64,000 nucleotides of DNA from Phaeotremella fagi (GCA_001599715.1 BCHU01000011.1:806001-870000); one strand, 5' to 3'. Shown: positions 36,346 through 49,311, numbered from the stretch's first letter. A program made the numbers and translations. Notes: generated from the sequence alone by a model not told the origin.

Positions 36346-38313
36346 CTACTTACCACCTTCCTCAGGTTTCTTCGGACCACCAGTCATGAACCCAAGTAAA
36401 CTACCTTTCATCTCAGCCATCTGTTTCTGTTTATCCTCTTCAATAAGTCTACGAGTGTGTGTGTCAGTAAAGCCTTTGCTTGACACCCAGAAATCAAGAC
36501 CACCACTCACTTCTTAAACTCCTCTGCGTTGTCTTTCCAATATTTCTGTTCTTCCTGATACATCTTCTGAGCTTGTTGACGTTTAGATTCTAGATAGGTC
36601 ATGGGTTGATTAGGTCGACTTTGACCAGGTTGCTAGAAAGGGATTACAAATTGAGTTCATGCTACCTATTTGAAATATTTGAAAGACAACATACCCCAAA
36701 GACACCTGATAAGAAACCAACACCACTTCCACTAATCGACGTAGGATGTTTTCTTTCCCAATCCTCAACAGCTAATCGTTTAGCCTCCGCTTCCTTCTTA
36801 GCGTATTCCACTGGGATATCCTTTCCTTCGTATGCTTTGAGAATGGGTCGAACGTCTGGTGGATTGAAAATACCAATTGCTGAATCGAGTTTGAGTTTAG
36901 TCATTGAAAATGGAATTGTTCTGAGCCCAACTTACATTCCAAAAATGGGATCAAATCTACTAAACCTTTATCACCCGGTTTACCTTCCCATGGTTTGATG
37001 ATGATCGAATTCTCAGGTTGTAGATAAGCGTGTTCAGCGTTGATATCTAACAGAACGACTTTCGATAGATCTCTATTTAGGTAGGAAAGATCCTGATTAA
37101 TTCTCATCAGTGTGTGTTCCAATTAGTAACGTAAAAGTTCTCACCTTAACAGTTTTACCATCAACCGATCTAGTAGAATCTCTGAACAGTTTATAAGGTA
37201 GATAAGCTTGGAAGGGATCAAGTTTCTCAGCGACTGGAGCTGCGGTCTATGTCACAGTGTCAGTTGATGAACGAAGGTTACAAAAAGGAGAGACTCACAT
37301 AAAGAGGTTGACTAGTGAATAAAACGATTTCATAGAACTGAGACAAATAAGCCAAGAAATAATCCACACCAGGTCGTTTAGCAGTTCTCCAACCGGATTG
37401 TCTCTAATTACATCAATCAGTACTAAAACCCATGATGAGATGTGAAACCAGACTTACATCCCATGACGAAGAAACTAAGAGACCTTCGAGGTCGATGACC
37501 AGTGTATAAGGTCTCTGATGGGGTGGAGGAAGTGGATCCGGTAAAAGGGTTTTGAAAGCTGGTTTATTGAAGTACTGCAAGTACAGTCTATCAGTCCCAT
37601 CTCTCTAATATTTTCGCTTAAAAGTCGATGAAACGTACATCTGAAATCTCTGATAAATTAGATTTGAATTTATCGAAAACCCCAACACTCCCTCCGTCCG
37701 CATTCGCAGTTGCACCTTCACTTGTCTACCGAAAAAAAAAGGTAAGTCAGTACGCATCTAAAAACAACGATGAACAAACAACACTAACCTGATTACCGAC
37801 ATACCAAACCCCACCCAATCCACCGAAGACCAAAACCCCCAATCCGACCCGTAACCAAACCCGACGCTGTCTCTCGATGGAAGTAACATATTCCTTCCCC
37901 TTCGCACCTGTCCTCTTCCCCCCGGTCTTATCAGACGATTCACCAGTCTTACTCGAAGAAGGAGGAGGTAAAGACTCTTGTTCTTGGGGTTCAAGATCTA
38001 ATGATGGGAGTTGAGTTAGATCGTCGTTTTCAGTTGCGGTTGGGGTTGGTTCTGTTTCCGTTGATTCCGTTGGGGGAAGATTTTGATTGTTCACTATTGG
38101 GATGAATGGTTCGGCTGGTTTTATGGTTTCTGGGATTGGGGGTGGTCGTTCGGCTGGTGATGGCGTGGGAGGGGGAGGAGACTTTGGTTGGGAACTAGAA
38201 CGAATTTTTACATATTTTATCGTACTCGTTGATAAATTCTTTTGGATGGTTTGGGTTTGAGTTTTCGGAAAGGTCGATAGTAATCTTAGAGCTGGTTGAC
38301 GGAACATTGACAT
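36346..38313 (-). CDS. TIM50: Mitochondrial import translocase subunit Tim50
   Basis: A spliced minus-strand gene from ATG 38313 to TAG 36348-36346. Tim50 is the inner-membrane receptor of the TIM23 complex that receives presequence proteins from TOM. The N-terminus ([20 protein letters not shown]) is a typical matrix-targeting peptide. A long Pro/Ser/Glu-rich stretch and one transmembrane segment ([20 protein letters not shown]) come next. The FCP1-like domain in the intermembrane space reads [57 protein letters not shown] and [20 protein letters not shown]. The DxDx(T/V) phosphatase motif is degenerate (DLEGL), as expected in Tim50. The C-terminus is Gln/Lys/Glu-rich. Confidence 0.92.
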
Positions 38314-38597
38314 TGTCCTTCGTTGCTTTGTGATTGTTTGTTATATGTTGATCAAAAGAATGGAACGGGATGATGTTGAAAATTGACTTTACTTTTGTTC
38401 GATTGATTTCTTCGAATGACGAGAGGTAGCAGTGTGGCAAATTGAATCTCCATAGTTGTATTCAGAGATCTATTCACTCAATTTATCATCATATGAAAAT
38501 ACTGTACAGATCATACTAGAACTGCATATGCCCAGTATCAAAGTCGTAAACAATTCATCATCATCATTAACAAAAAGTTATCAAACCATCATCACCA

Positions 38598-40720
38598 TCA
38601 CTCCTTCCGTGAAGGAACTACAGCAGGCGGAGACATTAAACCATTCTGCACTGTAGCAGGAGTTCCAGGAGTCGACGACCCAGCTGAAACCGTTTTCGTA
38701 CGTGTCGCAAGTAAACCTTGGAACTGGGTTAAAAAGATTTATCCGTTAGTTTCTGTAGTATTCAGTAAAAAGGTTGACCCACGAAATTATGTAAAGCTTC
38801 ATTAGGAACTGGTGGTGAAGTGACAGGGCTCTGAGGTACTAAACCGCTTTTCGTCGATTCCTGAGGACGTGACTCATTAGCAAGCAAGGCAAGATACAAG
38901 TACAAGAGACCCAAACTCACCCTCCTCGCGATCCTCGCGAATCTCTCCTTCATATCCTCCGCACTCCCACCTTCCATCTCCGCCATAGCTTTCTCCACAC
39001 CCGGTAAACTGAGTCCAGAACTGCCCATGGGTCCGACCACACCCCCGTTGATTCCATCAGTCACGTTGCTGAGTTTGAACGAAGCTCTTGGATCCCTATT
39101 AGGATCTTTCGTTAAGATATCTAGTTGTTTATGAAGGAATGATTGTTCAGGTTCGACTTGGGTGGTAAGATTATTTGTTGGTATCTGAAGGTGTCAATCA
39201 GTCAGACAAACTAAATTGAATCGAGATAGAGGGTATAAATACCTTAGGAGCAACTTCCGTGTCAGGTATCATGACTACCCATAAATCCTCCATATCCTCC
39301 TCCTCACCACCCCGTAAACTAACTTCCAAAGCCCGTAAAACTCTAGCAGGATCGAACCCATCCCGAAGAACATTCAATTTACCCCATGAATCCCAACCAG
39401 CAGGAACCAACACTGCGTCTCGGTCAAGTACGTTCGCCCTATGAGGGAAGGGGAATCTACTCGTTGACAGCGTTTGATCTGTTTTCGAGTATAGACGATG
39501 GAGGATGTACTGACGTAGGAGGGTGTAGGTTGAGGGTTGGGGTAGTGAGGTGTAATGTAATGATGCTCCGTCTAAACGTTTTTTGAGGTGTTAGCTATGA
39601 ATTCTGAAGGAGTGGGAATCAACGTACAAGCTAAACAAACGGTTCGTAGAACTTGTTGAACCCAATCAGTCCTTTCTTCCCATCCACCACCCTTCATTCC
39701 TAACTCATCACCAACGGAATCCATTAAATCAGCTTTGGTACAAACGATGAATATAGGTACACCGTAACTGGGTGAAGAGAGCGTCAGCAGTCCGTAATCC
39801 CAATGAAACGACCTACGGATTCAAAGTCAAACTACCTTGACCTAGAGGTAATAAAGGACCTAAAGCCAAAGTCGAAGATATCCCATTAACAGATTCGTTG
39901 ATCACAGGTTCAGAATAATGTTGAAGATGAGAGATCACTATAGGTAATATATCAATATTGGTTGACGAAATGTGAAAAAAGATTATACATACGTTTATCC
40001 CTCATCTCATCATGTAACCCATCACCAGCTTCCAAAGCCCATCCATCAATCCATTTCAACCAGGTTAAAAGTTCACTTATCTGTCCAAATTATCAGAAGA
40101 TAATTCCTCAAAAGTAAGATGAGACATACCATTGAAGAAGGTTTGGTCCAATCTAGAAGTATAACCACGGCGGTGTCCTATTTTTTTTTTTACAGTCAGC
40201 CCAAGATTTTCTAAAAAAAGGAGTGTTTGAAGACGTACAGAAAATGAAAAAGGTGGTAAAGCTTTAGGCAGGATCTTCAAAAAAGAAGGATTCGAATTTG
40301 GAGGATAAAAAATCGATAACGGTGGTATAGAATCTATAACCCCCAAGGTCAACACTTATCCAATGTCATAAGGAAGGAAAACACCCACCCTCATCGTTAT
40401 CCTGAATCTCAATGATCTCATATCCCAAAATCAAAGCTTCCCTAGCTGAGCCAGCTGAAGCTGAAGCTGAAGCACCGGCAGATTTCCGTTTCTTCAGTTT
40501 AAGTTGATCGATCAAATTCTTTCTTCCATGATGTCTTTCAGCTACGTACATTTTCATCAGTAGAGACTTGATACGCCCACTTACAGAGTAACAATAGATT
40601 CTTTTTGGAAAGTTGATGCCCTCTATCAGTTGATTTAAGGATTTCGTTCCATAGATCTGTTTTTGATGCTGGGGCTGGGGTTGGGGGTATGGATGTTGAG
40701 GTCGATGTTGATGCTTCCAT
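38598..40720 (-). CDS. Cytoplasmic dynein light intermediate chain
   Basis: A spliced gene from ATG 40720 (MEASTSTSTSIPPTPAPAS) to TGA 38600-38598. DLIC binds the dynein heavy chain through a Ras-like domain and holds adaptors through its C-terminal helix. Matches to the family: DLWNEILKST near the start, the strand TAVVILLDWTKPSSMVNELL, LTWLKWIDGWALE, HYSEPV, IFIVCTKADLMD, and GASLHYTSPLPQPSTYTLLR with VLVPAGWDSWGKLNVLRDGFD. The C-terminal helix region includes NEALHNFFQGLLATRTK, matching the adaptor-binding helix. The expected P-loop reads ERHHGRKN, lacking a normal GK[ST], so nucleotide binding is doubtful. Confidence 0.85.
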
Positions 40721-41093
40721 CTTGATGTTCTATGTGGGTTCAAACAGTAGATGAAGAGTTTAGTTGATGGTTTCAGAATATCAATTTTCTATTCGCAGTG
40801 TTGTTGTCAATGCGACGCGCTCAGTGGCAAATGGCACCCGGTACATGGTGATTCATTCCACATTGTCTTTTCATAAGAGTACTACTGTATACGATAATCA
40901 AGTACTTCCAGAACTAAACGTATATATCCGAAACCAAAAGTATAAAGAACCTATCTGTCATCAGACATAGTATCAAAAGAGAATGTGTTGTGGTTTATAG
41001 TATCCAAATGAAAGAGTATAATTATGTAAAAGGATGCAGATCCGAAATGTCCACTCAATGGAATCAAGAAAAGAGAACCAACAGTTCAATCCC
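40721..41093. other. Intergenic region
   Basis: 373 bases between the start of the dynein chain gene and the end of the next minus-strand gene. It holds the former's promoter and the latter's 3' end. Small plus-strand frames are unsupported. Confidence 0.4.
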
Positions 41094-43663
41094 CTATCTA
41101 GCTTCCACACCATCCATCCGTCTAACCCCACCAGCCGCCGTCGCCGACGCCGCTAACAAACTCAAACCACCCGACCCAACTCTCCCCCTCCCCCTCCCAA
41201 TAGCTTTCTCTCTCATCAACCGAATCTCCTCCAACTGGGCAGGTGTATGAGCGAGCGAAGCGAACGTAGGTTCCATTTCAATTTTATCGTCTCCGTCCAC
41301 GTCTGGTGAAGCTGAAGTTGATCGTCTCTCTTCGTCAGAAATCGATACGGAAGTTGAAGTTGATCTCGATCCTGAATTCGATGCTGATCCTGAACCAGAA
41401 GCTGACGCTGAACCTTTATCCCTCTCCCAATCTGTAGAATGGATGTACACGTTTCCACGTTCGGTGTCTTGTATACATCGAATCCCTTGGAGATGTTTAC
41501 CAAGATTAGCGAGATCGTTCGAAGGTGGTGTTCGAGGTTGTTGGGTTTCCGTAATGGTATCATTAGAATCGTTGGCTGGTGGTATCCCCTCGGTCAAGAG
41601 TTCACCATGAACACTAACAGGTGACGAAGAGACTTTATCCAGGATAGCACCCATCCCCAATCCTTCCAACTCTTCAGTTTCAGTCACACCACTCAACATC
41701 TCACGTTCACTACCACCACTGTCTGATCCAGGCCCGTTCCCGACAACGTGTTCAAGAGGTTTAACCTTCTTCTTCAAAACCGAAGATTCAATACTCATCC
41801 TTCGTAACTCAGCAACCTTCTTCGAAGGACTGGGTGACTGATCAAACATTCCGTTCGGGTTACCATTGGAATTCTGATTATTAGGTAAAACCGAAGTTAA
41901 CGGCATAACTCCACTACTAGGGATTTCAAGGTTATTGACCTGATTAGACAGATATCCAGGTGTCAACGGACCAGCTAAAGAGAATTCGGAATTCGAATTG
42001 GTCGAACCTCCATGTAAAGGATGTAATCCGATAGGTGGGGTACCGACACTCGAAGCCCTTCTGAAAGGTGAAGGCGAAAGCATCCCCCCACCATTCTGTA
42101 AAGCTAAATGTGGAGATGGATACATACCAGGACTAGGATAGGGTAGATACATCCCCCCACCTGGAGTTCCTGGATTCCCCGAATTGTTGAAGCCGAAATT
42201 GAACGGTGAAGGGGGTACGAGTGGTGATTGAGAAATGTACTGTGGTGGTAAAGGTGAAGCCAGTGGTGGAAGTGGATGACCCGAGTCACGTAACATCGTT
42301 TCCAACGATGCTAATCTATGTACGACAGTGGCATGGGCTTGACTTAAGTTGGTAAGACGTAATTGGAGCTATAACTCGATTAGCTACGCCAGCATACGCC
42401 ATTAAAATAATGACCTACATCGCCCTCCCGTCTTTTACCCTCCATTTCAACCTTAGTCAAAGCCTTCTTCAACCAATCCACCTCACCCCGTAACCTCTCT
42501 TCAGAAACCTTGGATCGTTTAGCATCCTCTTTCGCCATAGCTTCTTCAGCCTTAGCCACTCCAATCTCAGCACGTAAAGAATCAATCATCCTCTCGTGAC
42601 CCTCTATCAAAACCTGCAACTCCTGAGCCTGAAGTGGTGTGGGATTAGTGATCGAAGATTGTCTGCGATGGTGCGTTTTGATGGGTGTCGTTACTAGATT
42701 GATTTTGGAGGAATCGATGGAATTCTCGTCGATAGGGTTGAAAGGTTCGTTGGGGTTGGGGAATTCATCTTTCCCTTTGAGCTTTTTCTTTTTCTTCTTA
42801 GATGCCGATGGTGACGTTGAGGGATCATCACCGTTAGGTAAACTTTCCGTTCCAGGTTTGGGAGATGGGACGGGGATATCGTTTAGATCGGTTTCGTGTG
42901 TGAGATGGCCGTTCTCTATCGGTTCATCGAAATTCAACAGCGAGACATTTTTTGTTGAGGGAGTCGAAGGTTTAGAAGGAACAGCCGATGTCGAAGGTGT
43001 TTCTGAATGATTGACATCAGACGAAACAGATTCTACCGATACATCTCCAATCGATGGTGAAGGAGACGGCGACCCCGATCCAGATCCAGAAGCGGTGTTC
43101 CGTCTATTTTTAGTTTTCGGTGTTGGCACAGTCAAAAAAGGTTGTTTCGAGTTATTACCCAAATCCTTAGTTGGAGCTGGTGAAGATTCGATTGAACTAG
43201 CACCAACCCCCGATGAATCCGTCCCGTTAATTTTCAACATGCTCCCTTTCCTTTTCTTAACCTCTTTCCGTTTCTCCCTACCCCTCTCTCTAGCACTTTT
43301 AGCATTCTGTTCAAAAGAATTCGAAACACCTTCAACTTCATCAGAATCCTTTTCTTTATCTCGATCTTTGGATTTAGAAGGGAATTCCGTTTCCATCGAT
43401 AACAACTCTTCACCCCTGACTCTACTTAGCGTCTCCCTACGACCTCTTCTCCATTTAGCCAACGGTTCTCTGATAACGAAATAAACCGCTCCTAAAGCTA
43501 GGACAACGGTACATATTAAAAGTTGACCACGCCACGAGGCTATGTAGGAGAACGTTGTGGCTGGGAGTAAACGGTTGGAATGGGAATGTGTTTGAAGAAC
43601 GTAATGGTTACTTCCTGATGCAACTTTCGGTCGACGTTGTTGTGATTGTGATTGGGATGACAT
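41094..43663 (-). CDS. One-pass membrane coiled-coil protein, unknown function
   Basis: Two main exons joined across an intron at about 42421-42370 (donor GTAGGT, acceptor TTATAG) give about 830 residues. From ATG 43663: a short tail, one hydrophobic span (QLLICTVVLALGAVYFVI, near residue 52), a basic flank (KWRRGRRE), and a long disordered Ser/Pro/Lys region with KKKKKKLKG. A coiled coil follows (AQELQVLIEGHERMIDSLRA ... VSEERLRGEVDWLKKALTKV), continuing past the intron as LQLRLTNLSQAHATVVHRLA. The second half is Pro/Gly/Ser-rich and then acidic. The topology would suit an ER or nuclear-envelope anchor with a cytosolic coiled coil. No family is recognised. Confidence 0.7.
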
Positions 43664-45026
43664 CGTGATCGGTGAATTCGATGGCTATATTTTGAAATTG
43701 GATTTAAGGTGATGGTTGACGGTCAAAACGGTTTTTTTTCGTACGATCTGATCCTTCAAACCCTCAAAGGATCCAAGGTATAGTTGAATGAAAGGTTGTA
43801 TGTGAAATCGGTAACTTCAAAGAGAGATCGAGCGTATCAAAACACTATTCCCAACGAAACATCTGTAATGTGTATACTGAACCTGAAAAATAACGTCAAC
43901 AAGGATTCTTTACACAGCATTCAACCAAGCCAAGGGAAAAACACATGACAACATATCGATCACTGTGGGACATCTAGAAATTAAAGTCTGAGAAACTTGA
44001 CTATTTATCTGGTAGCATGGATGGAATATTTTCCACGACGGGTCACACGATATATCATGCAGACGAACGGGTGGTTTCGATGGAACGGAGAACAACAAAA
44101 TATCCAGAACAATCGATTAAAATTCCAAAAATAGATGATTAAATTACTAACCTGTTATTTTATTTCTGAATTCCAGGTAGATACTTTTCCTTGTGATCAA
44201 AATATTCCAGAAACAAGTGATACTGGTGAATGCAATGGTATCACTTCGATTTGAGAAGAATGGTTATATTTGTACGTTTTGAATGATCGAGAACGAGGGA
44301 TCAAAGCGTTCGATGTGGATATTTTGGGAGGTGTTGATTTGAGAATTGATATTATTTATCTTTTGTTTGGGTAGGATATGAGTAGATACTTGATGTTATT
44401 GTATGACTAACAGTGAAAGATGAAAGATGAATGATATATATGGGAACCAAGAGTGTGCGTTGAATGTAGTTCTTAGAGTATGCTTTGACACTTTACGGTT
44501 GTCAGGTAGTAAGGGGTAACACAAACCATGTGGCGATGTGGGGTGGAGTGTGGGGTAGAGCTCAAGGTCAGTGCAGTTGCCACGAGGGGGTGTACAGCCA
44601 GCTATACAGCTATCATTTGAATGCATATCAATACATGAGTGCAAGTATCTCTATCTGTAAATCGTGTTACAACACTATCCTAAATGGAATGCAGCTCGTA
44701 TACTCCTATTGCCTTCACCAAAACAAGCTGCTTTCAAGTACAAGTACAGAAACCACTCTTCGGTAATCGGGATTACTAAAAAGTGGCACCTCCCCCCCTT
44801 TCTCCCTTTTACTGAATTGAATAGAGTAACGCACGTGTGTGATACCTTTGAGATGTACCATATATCTCCTATCAATTATCTATCCTATCAACTTTAATTT
44901 TCACCTTCCACTTTGAATCAACTTAATTAGATATAAATTATTTACCGTATCTATATCCACTATCCACCATCATCAGTTCAATCTAACCTCTCAACCCACC
45001 AATCAACTAAATAAACCCTATCCAAA
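43664..45026. other. Long intergenic region, no supported gene
   Basis: 1.36 kb between the membrane coiled-coil gene (minus) and VTC1 (plus). Both promoters lie here. Overlapping small frames around 44396-44897 occur on both strands without family features. A C/T-rich leader with ATCCACTATCCACC precedes VTC1. Nothing else is identified. Confidence 0.45.
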
Positions 45027-45716
45027 ATGTCAACTCAACCATTACTCCAAAGAACCGCTAAAAAGGCAAGCTTCTCCCTCCTAATCTCAATCCAAAACTA
45101 ACAACTCAAACCAGAGAATCGCCCTCCCAATCAAAGTAGAACCAAAAGTCTACTTCGCCAATGAGTAAGTCGAGCCCCCCTTGCCTTCTCCTTCAACCCA
45201 ATAACTAAAACCCGTTAAGACGTACTTTCCTATCCTGGCTTCATTTCTCCGTCGTCCTCGGAGGTTTGGCTGTAGGATTACTAAACTTTGGTGATAAAGT
45301 GAGTTGTCTCCTTTGTGCATTACACATAAACAGTTAATAACAACCTCGATAGCTTGGTAAAATCGCCGCTGCTCTGTGGACCGTTATCGGTAAGTCTTCA
45401 TCTGTTCCACGGTTGAGTTGTTCTTTAAACTCACACGACTGCAGCCCTCGGAGTCTTGTTTTACGCTCTCAGAGTCTTCCTGAATCGTGGTAGAGCTATC
45501 AGAGATCGTACCGGTGAACAATACGATGATAGATTCGGACCTGTTAGTGTGATTAACTGTCAATGTAACGTGTTTTCTAACAAAGCCTTTTAGATCGGTT
45601 TGTCAATCGCCCTTGCTCGTGAGTCTTTAAATCAATTTGTGACATATCATTGAATTTACTGACACCCTCTAGTCGGTCTCGTTGGGTCCTTTGTTCTCAA
45701 ACTCGCTAACCCATAG
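45027..45716 (+). CDS. VTC1: Vacuolar transporter chaperone 1 (Vtc1)
   Basis: Seven exons (45027-45065, 45115-45164, 45220-45298, 45353-45389, 45445-45542, 45594-45618, 45673-45716) give 123 residues, the family size. Vtc1 is the small three-span subunit of the VTC complex that makes and imports polyphosphate at the vacuole. The signature [20 protein letters not shown] leads into [21 protein letters not shown] second span ([20 protein letters not shown]) and a third ([18 protein letters not shown]) follow, with a basic loop [19 protein letters not shown]. The first intron starts with GC (AAG|GCAAGC) and ends CAG, a GC-AG intron. The frame requires it. Confidence 0.93.
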
Positions 45717-46034
45717 AGTTGTCTTGGTGACAGACATAAAGGATGTCTATAAAAATTACACTATTTTTAATTTCTCATTATCAATTCGGACGGTGGAGGT
45801 ATGGGAATCTTGAAGCATTCAATTTCTGTAGGATTATGAATTCATTATCACTTTTGATGTTGTGCAATGGAGCAAATGGGGTCAACATCACTTAATCTAA
45901 CCGTCATCAACGATAAGTAGAGATACGTCTCACGTTATTCAATCATTCTCAAGGATACATTAATACATCAATGTTTAACATAAGGGTATAAACCATCGTG
46001 TCTCAAACAAGGTATCTCCTCCACCAAAGCAAGT
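45717..46034. other. Convergent 3' region
   Basis: 318 bases between the ends of VTC1 and the PalI-like gene. AT-rich, with no gene. Expected to hold both polyadenylation regions. Confidence 0.5.
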
Positions 46035-46887
46035 CTAATACCTAGTTTGAGTCATATTACCAACATAACCCGGTTCCCCATAAACCGCCGCATTCTGTCT
46101 TCTACCCCAACGTCTACCAAATCCACTATTAACGTTACCGCCACCACCTCTAGCCTGACGTCTAGCCCCCAAACAAGAGAAACAAACGATAAACTGTCCA
46201 AAGAACAAAACCACCACAGCCGCCAAAGTCAACCAGATAGCGGTAGAATAGTTGGCGGTGTTGTTGGTGTTATCGTTGATTTCGTGGCGGACTATACCGA
46301 ACAAGACGAAATCAATGATCATGGCTGCTAGGGAGACTATGAAAGCTAGGAAAGCTAGGAAAGCGGCGAAGAGGAAACCGATGTGGTCTGAGAGAAGGGC
46401 TACTAGGAAGGCTAGGAAGGATAGACCTGGGTGTTTTTTGGTTAGTACGTGGCGTAGAGATGGTTAAGACTGCTTTTACTTACCCGTTGCGATTGGATGG
46501 AGGATAAGGGCTTTGGTTAAAGTGTCCAAATGGTTGTTGACGTATGTGAAGCCACCTGATGCACCTGCAACTTCGGTGATACTGTAACCAAGTGTTCTTG
46601 AGGTACATCCACCATTCCCAGTCTAATTTTCATCATAGTCAGTGGCTAAATACGATGGAAGTGGAGGGACATACATGGATATCAGTACAGTAACCTAATA
46701 CACCGAAAGTCTCTGTCGTACCACCATTATCGATGTTAAGGAAAGAGATCTGTTTGAACACTGGTGCAGAGACTAAACGGGGGTTAGTTTTTCATGCGGT
46801 GAGGGTTAGCTTACTGGTTGAAACGAGAAGAAGAGCGAACGCCGCGAACAACAAGAAAGTACCACAATGGATTGGACCTAGAGCCAT
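46035..46887 (-). CDS. PalI/Rim9-Sur7 family membrane protein
   Basis: A spliced minus-strand gene from ATG 46887 to TAG 46037-46035. The start IHCGTFLLFAAFALLLVSTI is the first span. An extracellular loop carries GVLGYCTDIH and CTSRTLGYSI, the Cys-containing pattern of SUR7/PalI proteins. Three further hydrophobic segments follow (LSFLAFLVALLS, AAFLAFLAFIVSLAAMIIDF, AIWLTLAAVVVLFFGQFIVC). The tail is Arg/Gly-rich with tyrosines. PalI/Rim9 helps sense ambient pH at the plasma membrane; Sur7 proteins mark eisosomes. Sequence alone does not decide between them. Confidence 0.75.
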
Positions 46888-48143
46888 GATGATGATGATA
46901 TAGATTTACTTAATTAATTAGAGATAGGAATAGAATAAGTTGAAACTGGGGTATAGAACCTAACCTCCCCCTTTATATATACTTGTACTTACCTTTTAGA
47001 ATACAGTGACACAGCAATGAAGTCACTTGCCACCCTTGCACCAGCACTCTGCTCCGTTCCTGTACCACAAACTGCGTATCGCCACTCAAATGACGGCATT
47101 GATTGACGTCATTCACATGGTTACACTGCAACAAGTAACTTTTAGTTGGGTGCATGCTTAAGTTGAGTCTTGGGTGGTTAAGACAAGGTACGAATGAATG
47201 AATAGTCTATAGCTGCTGGTGCATCGCCGCTGTCTACGGCGTAGTAGAGTATACAGATACAGAGTTATCAGGCGATGACATATGTGGTAACTGAATTAAT
47301 TCCATGTATTAATTGTTCTGTTGGAGTGTATGTAGATCTTTTCATATCGTGGACCTGTATGTTGCAAAAAGCTATTTTGAGATATACGATGTAAACGTAT
47401 CATACCATCGATAAAAGATGAGTACTCCTTTCCAAAGGACAATCCAATGGAAATCAATACACGGAACGGCGGGAACGGACTGGACTAGACCGTTTACACA
47501 GCTTTCATCTGATTACCGACGAGTACTTTCTTTACTCTGTACGTTTTGGCTGACGTTCGATTTATGTCTCTACCTTGTTGATTGGGAGGAGACAGGGGAT
47601 GGAGAATGATCATGGACAGTATTTGGTATTCGGAGAACGGGGACGATTTGTATAATCACCCACTGGAGATTTGATGCCAGTCCGTACAGTGCTTATAAAG
47701 TGAGTACTGTAAGAGTACTGTAAAGAGCTTTGAAGAGTAGTGTAAGAGTGCTCTATAACGAAGAAGTCTCCGCTTGTCAATCATGGATACCACATGCATA
47801 GATCCCTACTCGGCCATGCATGTGAAGATTAGAAGACTGATATTGATAGCTTACTAAGCCATGGTTGGCGCTGAATCATGGAATGTGGAGTTAACCTGGG
47901 GATATTGATAAGCGGTTAGTCACCTGGTTGTTTTTCTCACCACATCTTTCACTCATGATGAGTTATCTTGGTGAATCGTATTATAAATCTATTGATACGA
48001 TTGGTATGCGTGTAGAGTAGTTTAGAAAGGTATATAAGCCATGCAAAAGGTGTGACATTTGGTCTTCTTCAATTCATCCACGAATAACTTTACAACAACA
48101 CCTGATATCTATACTTCAAACACACAACATCTCATAACTCACA
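46888..48143. other. Long intergenic region
   Basis: 1.26 kb between the PalI-like gene and the Gre2-like gene, thus two divergent promoters. A 63-codon ATG frame at 47418-47609 has a possible membrane segment (LSLLCTFWLTFDLCLYLV) but no other support. Around 47695-47755 there are imperfect AGTACTGTAAGAG repeats. Nothing else is seen. Confidence 0.4.
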
Positions 48144-49311
48144 ATGTCACCTTCCCACGTTCTAATCACCGGTGCAACAGGCTACCTAGCTACCACCATC
48201 ATCGACCAACTAATCCAAGTAAGTCCTCCAACCCACCGCACCAAAAACCCCACCTAACCCCAACACAGACAGGAAACATAAAAATAACAGCTACCACCCG
48301 AGACGCCCAAAAATCACAACAATCCCGCTACGACCTCTTCCCAAAGTACAAGAACGTCGTTGAATTCGTTTCAGTACCCGATTTCACCGTTGACGGGGCT
48401 TTCGATCACGTTTTCAAAAACGCTAGTTCACCTTTTGATTATGTTTTACATACGGCTTCACCGCTTCCTGGGGCTGGACCTGATTTGTTGAAGGAGGTTA
48501 TCGAACCTGGACCTAAGGGGGTTGTTAATTTGTTTAAAGCTGCGAAGGAATTCGGGGGTGAGGGGTTGAAGAGAATCGTTTTGACTAGGTGGGTGATTTT
48601 ACTTTTCTTTTTTTGGTTGAGACTAGGTAACAGGTTTTTTTTTTTAGTTCCGGTGTAACAGTTTATGACGGTTCCAAAACCACCCCCCAAATCTTCACCG
48701 AGGAAAGTTGGAATCCCGTCACATCAGACCAAGCAGTCCAACTCAATCACCCCGGTCTAGCCTATTTCGCAACCAAAAAACTAGCCGAACAAGCCGCCTG
48801 GGAATTCCAATCAACCGAAAAACCCCAATTCGACTTGGTAACCCTACTCCCAGTTATCATTCTCGGTAAAAATCTCAACCCAATCAAAAAATCCACTGAT
48901 ATCGAACAAGGAGCTGCGAAAAACGTTTACCCGTTGTTCAACGGTTCTTTGAACGATATTGCGGGGTTCACGTTGAATTTCTATGATGGAGTTGATGTTG
49001 ATGATGTCGCCCGGGCGCATGTTGATTCGTTGACTAGTCTCACTGCTGCTAATCAACGAATTCTGTTGAGAGCTGAGGAACCTTTGACCCCTCAGTTCGT
49101 TGTTGATACTATCAACAAGAGATTCCCTGAGTTGAAGGACAGGGTTGTTGGGCGTGGTGAATATCAGTTCCCTGGGGGTGTGGTTCCACATTTGGTGGAT
49201 GGTAGTAAGGCTACTAGAATTTTTGGTTGGAAATATAAGAGTTTGGAGGAAACTGTTGTTACTACTGTTCAACAGTTGATTGATACTGAGAAGGCTTTGG
49301 GTTTGAATTGA
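48144..49311 (+). CDS. NAD(P)-dependent aldehyde/ketone reductase (Gre2-like)
   Basis: A spliced gene from ATG 48144 (MSPSHVLITGATGYLATTII) to TGA 49309-49311. It is an extended SDR of the methylglyoxal reductase/dihydroflavonol reductase type. The nucleotide-binding GATGYLA is at residues 10-16. The catalytic tyrosine-lysine pair is in HPGLAYFATKKLAEQAAWEF, and SGVTVYDG supplies the serine region. VDVDDVARAHVDSL and GWKYKSLEETVVTTVQQL are typical C-terminal features. Such enzymes reduce methylglyoxal, isovaleraldehyde and related carbonyls using NADPH. The actual substrate cannot be told. Confidence 0.9.

Noticed and set aside
43011..43484. Plus-strand open frame of 157 codons
   Set aside because: It is antisense to the low-complexity exon of the membrane coiled-coil gene; the Ser/Asp/Leu composition is a mirror of that exon.
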